A stretch of 32,973 nucleotides of DNA. Source: an uncultured Lachnospiraceae bacterium. GTDB lineage: Bacteria > Bacillota > Clostridia > Lachnospirales > Lachnospiraceae. Under the pieces are notes generated by a model. That model did not search any database. It was not told where the DNA came from and worked only from the letters and a program-made list of their open reading frames with translations. The translations under genes were made by a program, and so were the position numbers. The first letter of the stretch is position 1; every line of letters starts with the position of its first letter. The stretch covers positions 1-32,973 of the forward strand of contig CACXGE010000050.1 of NCBI GenBank assembly GCA_902767135.1, read 5' to 3'. This document shows positions 24,238 through 32,886 of this stretch, in pieces.

Positions 24238-25554
24238 CTAATTACTGTTCACGCGAACAGTAACTAATATTTCATTCTCATGTACTCTGATTACTTTTGC
24301 CCTGACGATTTGATTCTGCAGGTTTTCTTCTGTGTCAACTGCCGCCTTCATATACTCTTTCGTATGCCCTACCTGCATCTTTTTTCCATCCAGACAGATT
24401 TCTTCTTCCAGTAAAATTTCAATTTCTTTTCCCACATAATACTCTAAAAATTCTTTTTTATGTCTCTTTCCAAGCTCTATCAGAATACTGCTACGTCTTG
24501 TTTTTTCCTGTTCCGGTATCTGCCCCGGCATCTTAGCCGCATTGGTTCCCTCCCTTTTGGAATACTTAAAAATATGGGTTTCAAAAAATTTCACCTTCTC
24601 TACAAAACTTCTGCTCTCCTCAAATTCCTCCTCACTTTCCTGTGGAAATCCAACAATCACATCTGTAGTAATGGCCACCCTGTCATAATACTTTCGTAAA
24701 ATCTCACACGTTTCATAATATTGTGCAGATGTATAATGTCGATTCATTCTTTTTAACGTAGCATCACTACCGCTTTGCATGGACAGATGAAAATGGGGAC
24801 ATATCTTTTCCATCGTAGAAATTTTTTGTACAAATTCATCTGTGATAATCCTTGGCTCCAAAGAGCCCAATCGAATTCTTTCTAGGCCTTCTATTTTATC
24901 CAGAGCAATCAAAAGACTCAATAAATTTTCATTTTCCAAATCGATTCCATAGGAACTGATGTGAATCCCGGTAAGCACCACTTCCTTGTACCCCATACGT
25001 GCTAATGCCTTCACCTCTGCCTCTATGTCTTCCCTTTTTCTACTTCTTACCCGCCCTCTTGCAAAAGGTATGATACAGTAAGTACAGAATTGATTACATC
25101 CATCCTGAATCTTGATATAAGCTCTGGTATGCTCTGAAGTTCTTTGTAACGTAAGGGTTTCATATTCCGAGGTATGATTGATATCAATCATGGAATCTGT
25201 AACACAGTGCTGCTGTTTATATTCTTCCAAAATTCGAACGATATCCTTTTTCCGGTTATTTCCCACCACGATATCCACTGCCATATCCTCAAGCAACGCT
25301 TCCCCTGCAGCCTGGGCATAACACCCCACTGCCACAACAATAGCTTTTTCATTTTGCCCTTTGGCCTTATGTAGCATTTGTCTGGATTTTCTGTCTGCCA
25401 TATTTGTAACGGTACAGGTATTGACAATATAAACATCTGCCGGACTGTTAAAATCCACGATGCGATACCCCGCATCTATCAGTAGTTGCTGCATTACATC
25501 TGTTTCATAAGAATTTACCTTACACCCTAAATTGTGCAAAGCTGCTGTCATCAT
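24238..25554 (-). CDS. mtaB: tRNA t6A37 methylthiotransferase MtaB (radical SAM)
   Basis: 438 residues from the first ATG of ATGATGACA at 25554, which has a perfect AGGAGG six bases away; an upstream in-frame start at 25608 is not used. Domains in order: UPF0004 N-domain (ALHNLGCKVNSYETD, NTCTVTNMADRKSRQ, AVGCYAQ), radical SAM core with GCNQFCTYCIIPFARGRVRSR holding the CxxxCxxC cluster ligands, and a C-terminal TRAM-like sheet. It adds a methylthio group to t6A at tRNA position 37. The last codons (TVRVNSN) overlap a perfect hairpin at 24242-24263. Confidence 0.95.
   Translation of the reverse strand: MMTAALHNLGCKVNSYETDVMQQLLIDAGYRIVDFNSPADVYIVNTCTVTNMADRKSRQMLHKAKGQNEKAIVVAVGCYAQAAGEALLEDMAVDIVVGNNRKKDIVRILEEYKQQHCVTDSMIDINHTSEYETLTLQRTSEHTRAYIKIQDGCNQFCTYCIIPFARGRVRSRKREDIEAEVKALARMGYKEVVLTGIHISSYGIDLENENLLSLLIALDKIEGLERIRLGSLEPRIITDEFVQKISTMEKICPHFHLSMQSGSDATLKRMNRHYTSAQYYETCEILRKYYDRVAITTDVIVGFPQESEEEFEESRSFVEKVKFFETHIFKYSKREGTNAAKMPGQIPEQEKTRRSSILIELGKRHKKEFLEYYVGKEIEILLEEEICLDGKKMQVGHTKEYMKAAVDTEENLQNQIVRAKVIRVHENEILVTVRVNSN
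24242..24263. repeat. Perfect hairpin overlapping the 3' end of mtaB, similar to repeat termini
   Basis: TTACTGTTC-ACGC-GAACAGTAA, a 9-bp perfect stem inside the last mtaB codons. The arm matches the GTTACTGTTC that opens the repeat at 12150 and the reverse complement of the GAACAG(T)TAC terminus of the other elements. No T-run follows. It may be a solo end of the family or chance. Confidence 0.4.
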
Positions 25555-25608
25555 AATGTTCCTCCTGTCATAAAAAGTTGCCAATAATTTTCTGATTTTT
25601 TTATACAA

Positions 25609-25804
25609 TTCGCTGATTCTGTCTATTTTTTCATTAAAAAACTCTAATTTTTGGTCGGCTTGCCTACAAATATTTTTTATTTTTGTTAAAAACGTGAAAT
25701 ATTAGTAAAATTTCCCCTTTCTCTCTGTTTCTTATTGACTTTTAAAAATCAAAAATGTAATATTAGAGAGAATTATAATTAAATACTTAAGGGAGGTATA
25801 TCAT
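25609..25804. promoter_or_regulatory. Divergent region between mtaB and the HPr-like gene, with the HPr-like promoter
   Basis: On the plus strand TTGACT (25735-25740), a 17-bp spacer and TAATAT (25758-25763) form a good promoter, then a GGGAGGT ribosome site at 25790-25796. I could not identify a convincing minus-strand promoter for mtaB in the AT-rich remainder. Confidence 0.6.
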
Positions 25805-26038
25805 ATGAAAACAGTACAGATTTCATTAAATTCAATTGACAAAGTAAAATCTTTCGTTAACGAAATTACAAAATTTGATTATGATTTCGATTTAGTATCT
25901 GGAAGATACGTTATCGACGCAAAATCAATCATGGGAATCTTCAGCCTTGATTTATCAAAGCCTATCGACTTGAATGTTCATGCTGAAGGCGATTTAACAG
26001 AGATTATGTCTGTGTTAGACCCGTACATTATTAAATAA
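25805..26038 (+). CDS. HPr-like protein with regulatory serine but no active-site histidine (Crh-like)
   Basis: 77 residues, slightly shorter than HPr (~88). The block DAKSIMGIFSLDL matches the LKSIMGVMSL of HPr; Ser41 is the equivalent of HPr Ser46, the HPrK/P target. The segment that in HPr holds the phosphorylated histidine (GIHARPA) reads NSIDKVKSF here. The only histidine in the protein is in NVHAEGD near the end. It therefore cannot be a PTS phosphocarrier, but could act like Bacillus Crh as a serine-phosphorylated CcpA partner. It has its own promoter and terminator between mtaB and thiI, on the opposite strand to both. Confidence 0.85.
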   Translation: MKTVQISLNSIDKVKSFVNEITKFDYDFDLVSGRYVIDAKSIMGIFSLDLSKPIDLNVHAEGDLTEIMSVLDPYIIK

Positions 26039-26062
26039 TTTAATTTAATATTTCAGAGGATT

Positions 26063-26089
26063 AAGACCAGTTTTCACTGGTCTTTTTTG
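26063..26089 (+). terminator. Rho-independent terminator of the HPr-like gene
   Basis: A perfect 9-bp stem AAGACCAGT / ACTGGTCTT with loop TTTC, then a T-run. It lies between convergent genes and may also slow thiI transcripts, though on the minus strand there is no good T-run. Confidence 0.88.
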
Positions 26090-26101
26090 TAAATTCAGGT
26101 T

Positions 26102-27283
26102 TTATTCCCCAATTGTAATCATCTCCACCGAATCCAAGGTCTTTTGCATTAATTCTTCCATCACATCATCCAAATGAGTTTCTGAACGTTTAATAATATT
26201 AATATTTGGTTTGGTTACCGGATGCTTTGCCACGAAAATTGTACAACAGTCTTCAAAGGGCTGAATCGATGTTTCGTAGGTATTGATTTTTTCTGAGATA
26301 TCTATAATCTCCTGCTTATCAAAGCTAATCAATGGACGGTATACCGGCATAGTACACACTTCATTGGTTGCCGCCAAACTTTGTAAGGTCTGACTTGCCA
26401 CCTGTCCCACACTTTCACCTGTTACCAGTCCAAGACAGTTATTTTCCTTTGCCAGATGCTCTGCAATTCGCATCATGTATCTTCGCATAATAATAGTCAG
26501 TTCATCGTGGGGACACTTTTCATAGATTGCCAGCTGAATATCTGTGAAGTTCACTACAAACAATCTCATGGACCCAGAATACTTAGAAACCAGTTTTGCC
26601 AAATCCACTACCTTTTGTTTTGCTCTCTCACTGGTATATGGCGGTGCATGAAAATATACTGCATCTATCTTTACTCCACGTTTTGCCATCATATAGCCTG
26701 CCACTGGGCTGTCAATGCCTCCAGAAAGCAACAACATAGCCTTGCCATTGGTTCCCAAGGGCATTCCCCCTGCACCCTTTATTGTCTTAGAATAAACATA
26801 AATTTTTTCTCGAATTTCCACATAGACCGTTACCTCCGGGTGATGTACGTCTACGGTTACCTCTGGAAACGCATCTACGATTTTTGCTCCTAGTTCTTTG
26901 TTGATTTCCATAGAATCTAATGGATAGTTCTTTCTTGCACGTCTGGCTTTCACTTTAAAGGAAAAGTTACACTCTTTGTATTCCTTCTTTAAAAATTCTA
27001 CTGTCTGAGCGGCAAAATCATCAAACCCATTATCTTCCATCTTTGCTACCGGACAGATTCCTACAATGCCAAACACATGCTGTAAAGCATCCACTGTTTC
27101 ATCATAATCAAAGTTTGTCTCTGTCTCTACAAAGATTCTTCCTGGTTCTTTCCGGACAGTAAATTCTCCTTCTACCTCCCTTAATACAAAACGAATCTGG
27201 TTGACCAAAGCATCTTCAAACAGAAAACGGTTTTTTCCCTTAACGCCAATTTCTGCATATTTTATCAAAAAAGCCTTATACAT
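26102..27283 (-). CDS. thiI: tRNA 4-thiouridine synthetase ThiI (no rhodanese domain)
   Basis: 393 residues from the ATG at 27283 (MYKAFLIKYAEIGVKGKNR), with AGAGGAAAG before it; the in-frame ATG at 27316 has no ribosome site. Domains: NFLD (~1-60), THUMP (~60-165, with FSFKVKARRARKNYPLDSMEIN), and the adenylating PP-loop domain with LLLSGGIDSPVAGYMMAKRG and, later, LVTGESVGQVASQT. The C-terminal rhodanese domain of E. coli ThiI is missing, as in many Firmicutes, where a dedicated cysteine desulfurase supplies sulfur. Such a gene is directly upstream. It makes s4U8 in tRNA. Confidence 0.95.
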   Translation of the reverse strand: MYKAFLIKYAEIGVKGKNRFLFEDALVNQIRFVLREVEGEFTVRKEPGRIFVETETNFDYDETVDALQHVFGIVGICPVAKMEDNGFDDFAAQTVEFLKKEYKECNFSFKVKARRARKNYPLDSMEINKELGAKIVDAFPEVTVDVHHPEVTVYVEIREKIYVYSKTIKGAGGMPLGTNGKAMLLLSGGIDSPVAGYMMAKRGVKIDAVYFHAPPYTSERAKQKVVDLAKLVSKYSGSMRLFVVNFTDIQLAIYEKCPHDELTIIMRRYMMRIAEHLAKENNCLGLVTGESVGQVASQTLQSLAATNEVCTMPVYRPLISFDKQEIIDISEKINTYETSIQPFEDCCTIFVAKHPVTKPNINIIKRSETHLDDVMEELMQKTLDSVEMITIGE

Positions 27284-27338
27284 ATCTTTCCTCTTTCTAA
27301 AAAAATTATTAATCATACATCATAACTACAACTTCTGA

Positions 27339-28493
27339 TTAGTGACGTGTAAATCTGCGAAGCATGGGCAGAACTTCCCTTAATACCTGAAGAGTATACG
27401 CTAATTCTTCCCATTTGGTATGGTAGGAAAAGCTAAACCTTACCGTAGCCTCCAGTTCCTCCATTGGAACCTTCATAGCAAGTAATGTCTTGCTTGGCGC
27501 CGGCTTATTTGAAGAACAGGCAGAACCTGCGGATACAAAGATTCCTCTATCTTCCAAGGTGTGAAGAAGCACTTCACTTCTGACCCCAACAAAGCTGGCA
27601 CTGACTACCTGCGGTGCTGTATCCTTTGTGAAATCTCCATTGATTTTCACATTCTCCAACTGACATAACTCTTCGCAGAATCTTTTTTTCAAATCATACA
27701 TCCGGCAAATTTTTTCATCAAACGTCTCATATGCCATCTCACAGGCAAGACCTAATCCTGCAATTCCCGGAACATTCTCTGTTCCGGAACGCATCCCCTT
27801 TTGCTGTCCACCGCCTAAGATCACAGGTTTTATTTTCACATGCTCATCTACGTACAAAAAACCAATCCCTTTTGGACCATGAATCTTATGTCCGCTGACA
27901 GATAGAAGGTCAATCCCCATTTTCTTTGGCTGAAGTTTAAACTTTCCGTAACTCTGAATGGCATCCACATGAAAGTATGCGTTCTTACTAAGCTCGTGAA
28001 TTAATTTTGCTGCCTCTTCTATGGGCTGCACAGCACCCACTTCGTTATTTACATGCATGATAGATACCAAAATGGTATCCTCACGCAATGCCTGTTTTAA
28101 TTCCTCCAAAGAAATAATACCATTCTCATCCACAGATAGTTTTGTAATTTCAAAGCCTCTCTCCTCTAAAAATGACAGGGGGGCATGAATTGCGGCATGT
28201 TCTACCTGGGTCGTAATGATATGTTTCCCCGCTCTTTTCTTCGCCATTGCCACTCCAAACAATGCCATATTATTAGATTCTGTGCCACCAGAAGTATATA
28301 CAATCTCCTTTTCTTTTGCCTTTAGGGTTTTGGCTATTTTCATTGTTGCCTGCTTTACATGGTTTTCTGCCTGCACACCCTTTAAATGCATGGAAGAAGG
28401 ATTACCATAGTCTTCCAGCATAAGTTTCGTCATAAGTGCTACTACCTGTGTCTCACATCTGGTAGTAGCAGAATTATCCAAATAAGCTTCCAC
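27339..28493 (-). CDS. Cysteine desulfurase (NifS/IscS family), likely sulfur donor for ThiI
   Basis: 384 residues. PLP enzyme of the NifS/IscS class: YLDNSATTRCE start, SGGTESNNMALFG, QVEHAAIH, the cofactor-lysine motif SVSGHKIHGPKGIGF, SGTENVPGIAG, and the mobile-loop cysteine in VSAGSACSSNKPAPSK. It strips sulfur from cysteine as a persulfide. Position 55 bp before thiI and the lack of a scaffold (iscU) gene point to the NifZ-type role of Bacillus, feeding ThiI. The start is GTG at 28493 with AAAGGAG before it. Confidence 0.93.
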   Translation of the reverse strand: MEAYLDNSATTRCETQVVALMTKLMLEDYGNPSSMHLKGVQAENHVKQATMKIAKTLKAKEKEIVYTSGGTESNNMALFGVAMAKKRAGKHIITTQVEHAAIHAPLSFLEERGFEITKLSVDENGIISLEELKQALREDTILVSIMHVNNEVGAVQPIEEAAKLIHELSKNAYFHVDAIQSYGKFKLQPKKMGIDLLSVSGHKIHGPKGIGFLYVDEHVKIKPVILGGGQQKGMRSGTENVPGIAGLGLACEMAYETFDEKICRMYDLKKRFCEELCQLENVKINGDFTKDTAPQVVSASFVGVRSEVLLHTLEDRGIFVSAGSACSSNKPAPSKTLLAMKVPMEELEATVRFSFSYHTKWEELAYTLQVLREVLPMLRRFTRH

Positions 28494-28529
28494 GTCATTC
28501 TCCTTTTTCCTTTATCTGTTGCTCAGACA

Positions 28530-29270
28530 TCAATCCTGTTCTAATTCAAACATAATAATGGATAATGTGGTCAGTCCTGCTGTTTCCGTTCTCAAAATTC
28601 GTTTGCCCAAGGTAATCACCTGCATTCCACTTTCCTTTGCAAGTTGAATTTCGCTTTCCTCAAATCCACCTTCCGGACCAATGTAAATTCCTACACTTCT
28701 ATATTGCTTCAGACCTTTTACCACTTCTTTTGAGGTTTTCATACCTCCTGCAAACTCATACGGAACAATATTATAATCTAAAGTCTTCCCATATGCAACC
28801 GCTTCTTGAAAGGACATGCAAGGATGAATCTGTGGAATCACCATCCGTTTGGACTGTTTTGCTGCACTCTCTGCAATCTGCTGCCACCTAAGCCGTTTAT
28901 TTTTTTCCTTCTTTGCATCTAATTTTACCACACTGCGTTTCATTGCCACCGGAATAATCTCATATACTCCAAGTTCTACCGCCTTTTGAATAATTAACTC
29001 CATTTTATCCGCCTTAGGAAGTCCCTGAAACAAGTATAACTTTACCGGAAGTTCTGTGGAATTGCTGTCAATATCTACAATCTTTGTCCTAATAAAAGTA
29101 TCGGATAACTCAGTAATGGAACAGATAAAATGCTTATCTGTCCCATTGCTCAGCATAATCTCTTCGCCAACTTTCATACGAAGCACATTTTTTATATGAT
29201 TTACATCCGTACCTTCTATTTTAATTTCTGAACCATTTACCTGAGATTCATCCATAAAAAACTGATACAT
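28530..29270 (-). CDS. rsmE: 16S rRNA m3U1498 methyltransferase RsmE
   Basis: 246 residues from the ATG at 29270 (MYQFFMDESQVNG), which has GAGAGGT; the longer frame overlapping prmA is not used. The N-terminal PUA-like domain (HIKNVLRMKVGEEIMLSNG) is followed by the SPOUT knot domain: KADKMELIIQKAVELGVYEI, AAKQSKRMVIPQI and the SAM-binding IGPEGGFEESEI ... LGKRILRTETAGL. It methylates U1498 of 16S rRNA in the 30S subunit. prmA and rsmE are paired in many bacteria, as here. Confidence 0.95.
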   Translation of the reverse strand: MYQFFMDESQVNGSEIKIEGTDVNHIKNVLRMKVGEEIMLSNGTDKHFICSITELSDTFIRTKIVDIDSNSTELPVKLYLFQGLPKADKMELIIQKAVELGVYEIIPVAMKRSVVKLDAKKEKNKRLRWQQIAESAAKQSKRMVIPQIHPCMSFQEAVAYGKTLDYNIVPYEFAGGMKTSKEVVKGLKQYRSVGIYIGPEGGFEESEIQLAKESGMQVITLGKRILRTETAGLTTLSIIMFELEQD

Positions 29271-29335
29271 GTTTACCTCTCTTTTATAAATATATTTTAG
29301 AAACAACTTAGCCTGCCAGTGAAACTGTTCCCATG

Positions 29336-30289
29336 CTAGGGTTTCACCGCTGTGATAGAACACCAGTCATTTTGGTAGGTTACCTCTTCCACCTTCAGCC
29401 CTGCTTTTACCATGGCCTCTGTAACCAGTCCTTCTTTTTCCTTTAAAATACCGGAAGTTACATAATGAGCTCCCTGTTTCATGGTAGCCGGTATCACAGG
29501 AGTCATGGCAACCAGGATTTCTGCTAAAATATTGGCACACACCAAATCATACTTTTCATATCCCACCTGTTCCTGTACTTCCTTATCATCGATCAAGTTA
29601 CCAAGAATCACATCATATTTCTCTTTTGGAATACCATTTACCTGCATATTCTCCGCCACCGCATTGATACAACAAGGATCCAGGTCGGTTCCCAAGGCAT
29701 ATGATGCACCCAACTTAATTGCTGCAATAGATAAAATACCACTTCCTGTTCCTGCATCTAACATTACGGTATCCTTTGTGACTAATTTTTTAATCTGACG
29801 GATACACAACTGGGTAGTCTCATGCATTCCCGTTCCAAAGGCTGTCCCCGGATCAATGTCAATTCTCATCTTTCCTTCATCCTCTGGCCTTAATGGCTCC
29901 CAGGATGGCTTAATCAGAATGTCGTCCACATAGAACTGCTTGAAAAATTCTTTCCATTTGTTCTGCCAGTCTGCATCTTCTGTCTGGCTTTCTGTAATAG
30001 TGCATTCTCCCACATCCATAAACTCTGCCAATGATGCAAGTTCTGCTCTCACCTGTTGTAAAATTTCGGTAGTATCCTGTCCATCTTCAATATAAAAGGA
30101 TACGTAGGCATCATTAGATGCATTGGGATTTTCTGGCAGTATGTCCACAAACATCTGACTTTTCTCATATTCCGTCAATGGAATATTGTCTTCGATTTCT
30201 GCACCTTCAATCCCTAATTCACACAAGGAGCTGACAATGATATCTTCTGCTTCTGAAATTGTTTTAATTGTAAACTTGTTCCACTTCAA
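29336..30289 (-). CDS. prmA: Ribosomal protein L11 methyltransferase PrmA
   Basis: About 317 residues. The N-terminal substrate domain starts KWNKFTIKTISEAEDIIVSSL. The methyltransferase core has DPGTAFGTGMHETTQLCI, MLDAGTGSGILSIAAIKLGA and DLVCANILAEILVAM, the NxLA-type motif for L11 lysine and N-terminal methylation. Start choice is uncertain: TTG at 30289 (MKWNK, as in relatives from memory) with a purine-rich AAGAGAG before it, or GTG at 30304 with none. It begins a few bases after the stop of the 782-residue protein, so the two are co-transcribed. Confidence 0.93.
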   Translation of the reverse strand: MKWNKFTIKTISEAEDIIVSSLCELGIEGAEIEDNIPLTEYEKSQMFVDILPENPNASNDAYVSFYIEDGQDTTEILQQVRAELASLAEFMDVGECTITESQTEDADWQNKWKEFFKQFYVDDILIKPSWEPLRPEDEGKMRIDIDPGTAFGTGMHETTQLCIRQIKKLVTKDTVMLDAGTGSGILSIAAIKLGASYALGTDLDPCCINAVAENMQVNGIPKEKYDVILGNLIDDKEVQEQVGYEKYDLVCANILAEILVAMTPVIPATMKQGAHYVTSGILKEKEGLVTEAMVKAGLKVEEVTYQNDWCSITAVKP

Positions 30290-30310
30290 TCTTTCTCTCT
30301 TCACAGAGAT

Positions 30311-32659
30311 TTACATCTGCAGGAAATCCAAATAATTTTGTAAATCCTCTGTTACTTTTCCTTTATGTTTAATAATTGTTGATTCCACGTTTCCTGCCCG
30401 TTTTTGTTTTTCCATCAGATGGCGCTCAAATTTTTCTACAAACGGAGCGTAACTTGGATTTTGTTTCAATGTTTCTCTGGTTTCCTTGGGGAAAGGAATA
30501 TACTCACACAAAATTTCCCTCACCACTTTATTTAATCGCTGTGAGCCTTTTGCCTCGAACATAATCCAGTCCACATAGTCCATCACAAACATATTTCTAA
30601 AACTGTTTTTCGCCCTGCTTAAATTCTGTTTAATCTTATCTTTTGCCTGCTGGGACAAATCATGATTTTTCTTATAAAACTGAGCATAGTCAAAATATTC
30701 CGAAGTCAAGGATTTTTCGCTGAGATCATTCCAGTAAGCCCCTTGAATATTCCTACAGATTTCCCAGCGATACTGTCCCAGAATTCCTACCGCCATCTTT
30801 TCAATGCTTTCTTTTGTCAGCAATGGAAGGGCAAATCTTGCCGGTGTATCCTTCCTTGGTCCTGAAAGTTCCTGCCACATAGCTCCCTTGGTACCAATAT
30901 TTGGCATTAAAAGAATAATTGGCTTTACCTGCTTTTGAATAAATTCTTTTGTCACACCGTGGTCGCTATCCCAGAACGTAACCTCGCGATAAAAGCAGGA
31001 GTAATCAATTTTTAAGATATCATCAAACACCTTCTTCACCCGACTTTTTTGAACCAGCATGTCTTTGATGGACTCATCTCCCTCGGTAAATAAAACTGGA
31101 CAAAAGGTCATAACCTGTCCCTGGGTCATCTTGTTTACTGAGGTGAGCATATTTCTAAGTTCAAAGACCATCTTTCCCATCTGATCACGCTTGTAGGCAT
31201 CCTCCTGCTCCTTAGTAAACTTCTGCGTCTTCTTCATATCCCGAAGGGTGGCATCATAGTCTAAATCAAACTCATTTCTTGATGGTTCATGCTCTCCCTT
31301 GTAAATCTTGAACAGCCACTCCTTCATGGTATAAACCTGATAGTCCTCCATGTCCTCATCCCGTTTTGTGTAAAACATATCAGCCAATCCCACATCAGTG
31401 ACCAGATGTTCATCTACAAAACCGAAATTCAGGAACAGTTCCACCAAAGGAATGGGCTTTTCTTCCAATACATATTTTCTCATCACTGCCTCATACAAAT
31501 CATAGAACAATGCTGTGAGACTTCTTCTGACACGACTTACCTCATCTGACGTATCTCTCTTATCCGGCATTCCTGCATATATTGTTAGCTGCTGGCGCAG
31601 TTTCTCATTTTTTTCTTCTTCCATTCCCGCATACGCAAGAAGCTTCTCTGTGGTATTTTGGGTAATCTTCTTTACAATATCCAGCTGCGCTGAGGTATAT
31701 TCTCCAACAGACTGTGTTACCGTATTTTGACCTTCCTTTGCTGTTTCTGTTTCTGTTCCAGCCCCCGCATCCTGTGTATTCAATCCTACCAACTTACATT
31801 TTTCGTCGTAGGATTCTTTTACCTTGGAAATCAGTGTTTTGTCAATCCCTTCGAATCCATTGGCAAAATGCAAAATTTCATCTATTTTCTTTACCAATGA
31901 GGATACATTTCCTTTCCTTGATGCAATTTGTAATATCAAGTCCTCATACATAGAAAACAGATTATCTGAATCATCTGCAATCAATGCTGGAATACTAGAC
32001 TGTAGGTACTGGCCAATTTCATCGTATAAATCAGCCACATCCCCTGCCAAGTCTAAAATATCATCCAGATTCTTTTCTACCATATATTCACTTGCCCCAA
32101 AAAAGTCATTTCTTATCTGAGCCGGTATTGCAAGCAATTCCTGAAAGTACTCACTGTTTGTGTCATCTATCTGTGTCTGCTGGGCAAATTCTTTCAATGC
32201 TACAATCTTGGCAGATGCCCTGCACTGTGCATTATACCCTTTACACAATTCCACATATCTGACATACTCTGTCCTGACGTAGTTAAACAGTTTTCTGGTT
32301 CTCTCTTCTTCAGACTTTACTGTATTTAATAAATATTCCGTCTGTTTGATGGCAGTCTCCACCATATTTCCCGGGTTTACCTTTACCTTAGCTGCAATAG
32401 CCACATTTTCTTCCACGCTGCCATATGGATACACCATCATTACCGTATCTTCATCTGCAAAATAGCTACAGGTTCTCTTTCCAAGCAAACCCTCAACCAC
32501 ACCAAGAACCGCACCTTTTTTATATTCCATCCTACCGGATTTGTTTACAGAAACCAGCTTTCCTTCCACAATGACTGTTATATCCTGTACCAGCTGATTT
32601 TCCATAAACACAAGACTACCTTTTGTTACTTTCCATTCTTTCCCTTTCTGCTCTTCCAT
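30311..32659 (-). CDS. Large protein with degenerate cyclic-nucleotide-binding-like N-terminus, unknown function
   Basis: 782 residues, no signal peptide, no transmembrane helix, no repeats seen. Residues ~10-100 look like a Crp-type beta-roll (VTKGSLVFMENQLVQDITVIVEGKLVSV ... KKGAVLGVVEGLLGKRTCSYFADEDTVMMVYP). The KRTC (Arg62) aligns with the phosphate-binding Arg, but the preceding acidic residue of the cassette is not in place. Residues ~110-780 are mostly helical and charged, with no motif I recognise; there is no helix-turn-helix, so it is not a Crp regulator. It is first in a run with prmA, rsmE, a cysteine desulfurase and thiI, with its own promoter and an element in its leader. Confidence 0.85.
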   Translation of the reverse strand: MEEQKGKEWKVTKGSLVFMENQLVQDITVIVEGKLVSVNKSGRMEYKKGAVLGVVEGLLGKRTCSYFADEDTVMMVYPYGSVEENVAIAAKVKVNPGNMVETAIKQTEYLLNTVKSEEERTRKLFNYVRTEYVRYVELCKGYNAQCRASAKIVALKEFAQQTQIDDTNSEYFQELLAIPAQIRNDFFGASEYMVEKNLDDILDLAGDVADLYDEIGQYLQSSIPALIADDSDNLFSMYEDLILQIASRKGNVSSLVKKIDEILHFANGFEGIDKTLISKVKESYDEKCKLVGLNTQDAGAGTETETAKEGQNTVTQSVGEYTSAQLDIVKKITQNTTEKLLAYAGMEEEKNEKLRQQLTIYAGMPDKRDTSDEVSRVRRSLTALFYDLYEAVMRKYVLEEKPIPLVELFLNFGFVDEHLVTDVGLADMFYTKRDEDMEDYQVYTMKEWLFKIYKGEHEPSRNEFDLDYDATLRDMKKTQKFTKEQEDAYKRDQMGKMVFELRNMLTSVNKMTQGQVMTFCPVLFTEGDESIKDMLVQKSRVKKVFDDILKIDYSCFYREVTFWDSDHGVTKEFIQKQVKPIILLMPNIGTKGAMWQELSGPRKDTPARFALPLLTKESIEKMAVGILGQYRWEICRNIQGAYWNDLSEKSLTSEYFDYAQFYKKNHDLSQQAKDKIKQNLSRAKNSFRNMFVMDYVDWIMFEAKGSQRLNKVVREILCEYIPFPKETRETLKQNPSYAPFVEKFERHLMEKQKRAGNVESTIIKHKGKVTEDLQNYLDFLQM

Positions 32660-32695
32660 ACCTTTTTACCTTCCCATCATTATTCATATCGCCTC

Positions 32696-32794
32696 GTATC
32701 TGTTCAGTACCGTCCAAATGCAAAGCAAAAATCCATGAAAACTTGCGTCGCAATGGGATTTTTACCTGCAAAATAGTGACTACCGAACAGTTAC
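32696..32794. mobile_element. Short relative of the miniature element, copy E (99 bp)
   Basis: The ends are GTATCTGTTCAGTA and TACCGAACAGTTAC, an inverted repeat matching at 12 of 14 positions, and the left end equals that of copy B. The interior is different: one long hairpin AAAAATCC (32717-32724) / GGATTTTT (32756-32763). Flanks ATCGCCTC (32688-32695) and ATAGGCTC (32795-32802) match 6/8, a possible worn target duplication. It would lie in the 5' leader of the 782-residue protein's mRNA. Confidence 0.6.
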
Positions 32795-32818
32795 ATAGGC
32801 TCATTGTCATATACTGTT

Positions 32819-32847
32819 ATTTTATCACTTTTGTATAATAATTACAA
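32819..32847 (-). promoter_or_regulatory. Promoter of the 782-residue protein / prmA-thiI run
   Basis: On the minus strand TTGTAA (32842-32847), a 17-bp spacer and TAAAAT (32819-32824), directly after an upstream terminator. Confidence 0.55.
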
Positions 32848-32848
32848 C

Positions 32849-32884
32849 AAAAAAAGGGGAGAGACACCATGTTCTTCCCCTTTT
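32849..32884 (-). terminator. Rho-independent terminator of a gene to the right of the window
   Basis: On the minus strand AAAAGGGGAAGA pairs with TCTCCCCTTTT (one bulge) around a ten-base loop, followed by a T-run. Confidence 0.8.
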
Positions 32885-32886
32885 AC

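Noticed and set aside
32616..32810. Minus-strand frame of 64 codons overlapping the start of the 782-residue protein
   Set aside because: It runs through mobile element E, lacks a ribosome site and overlaps a convincing start in another frame.
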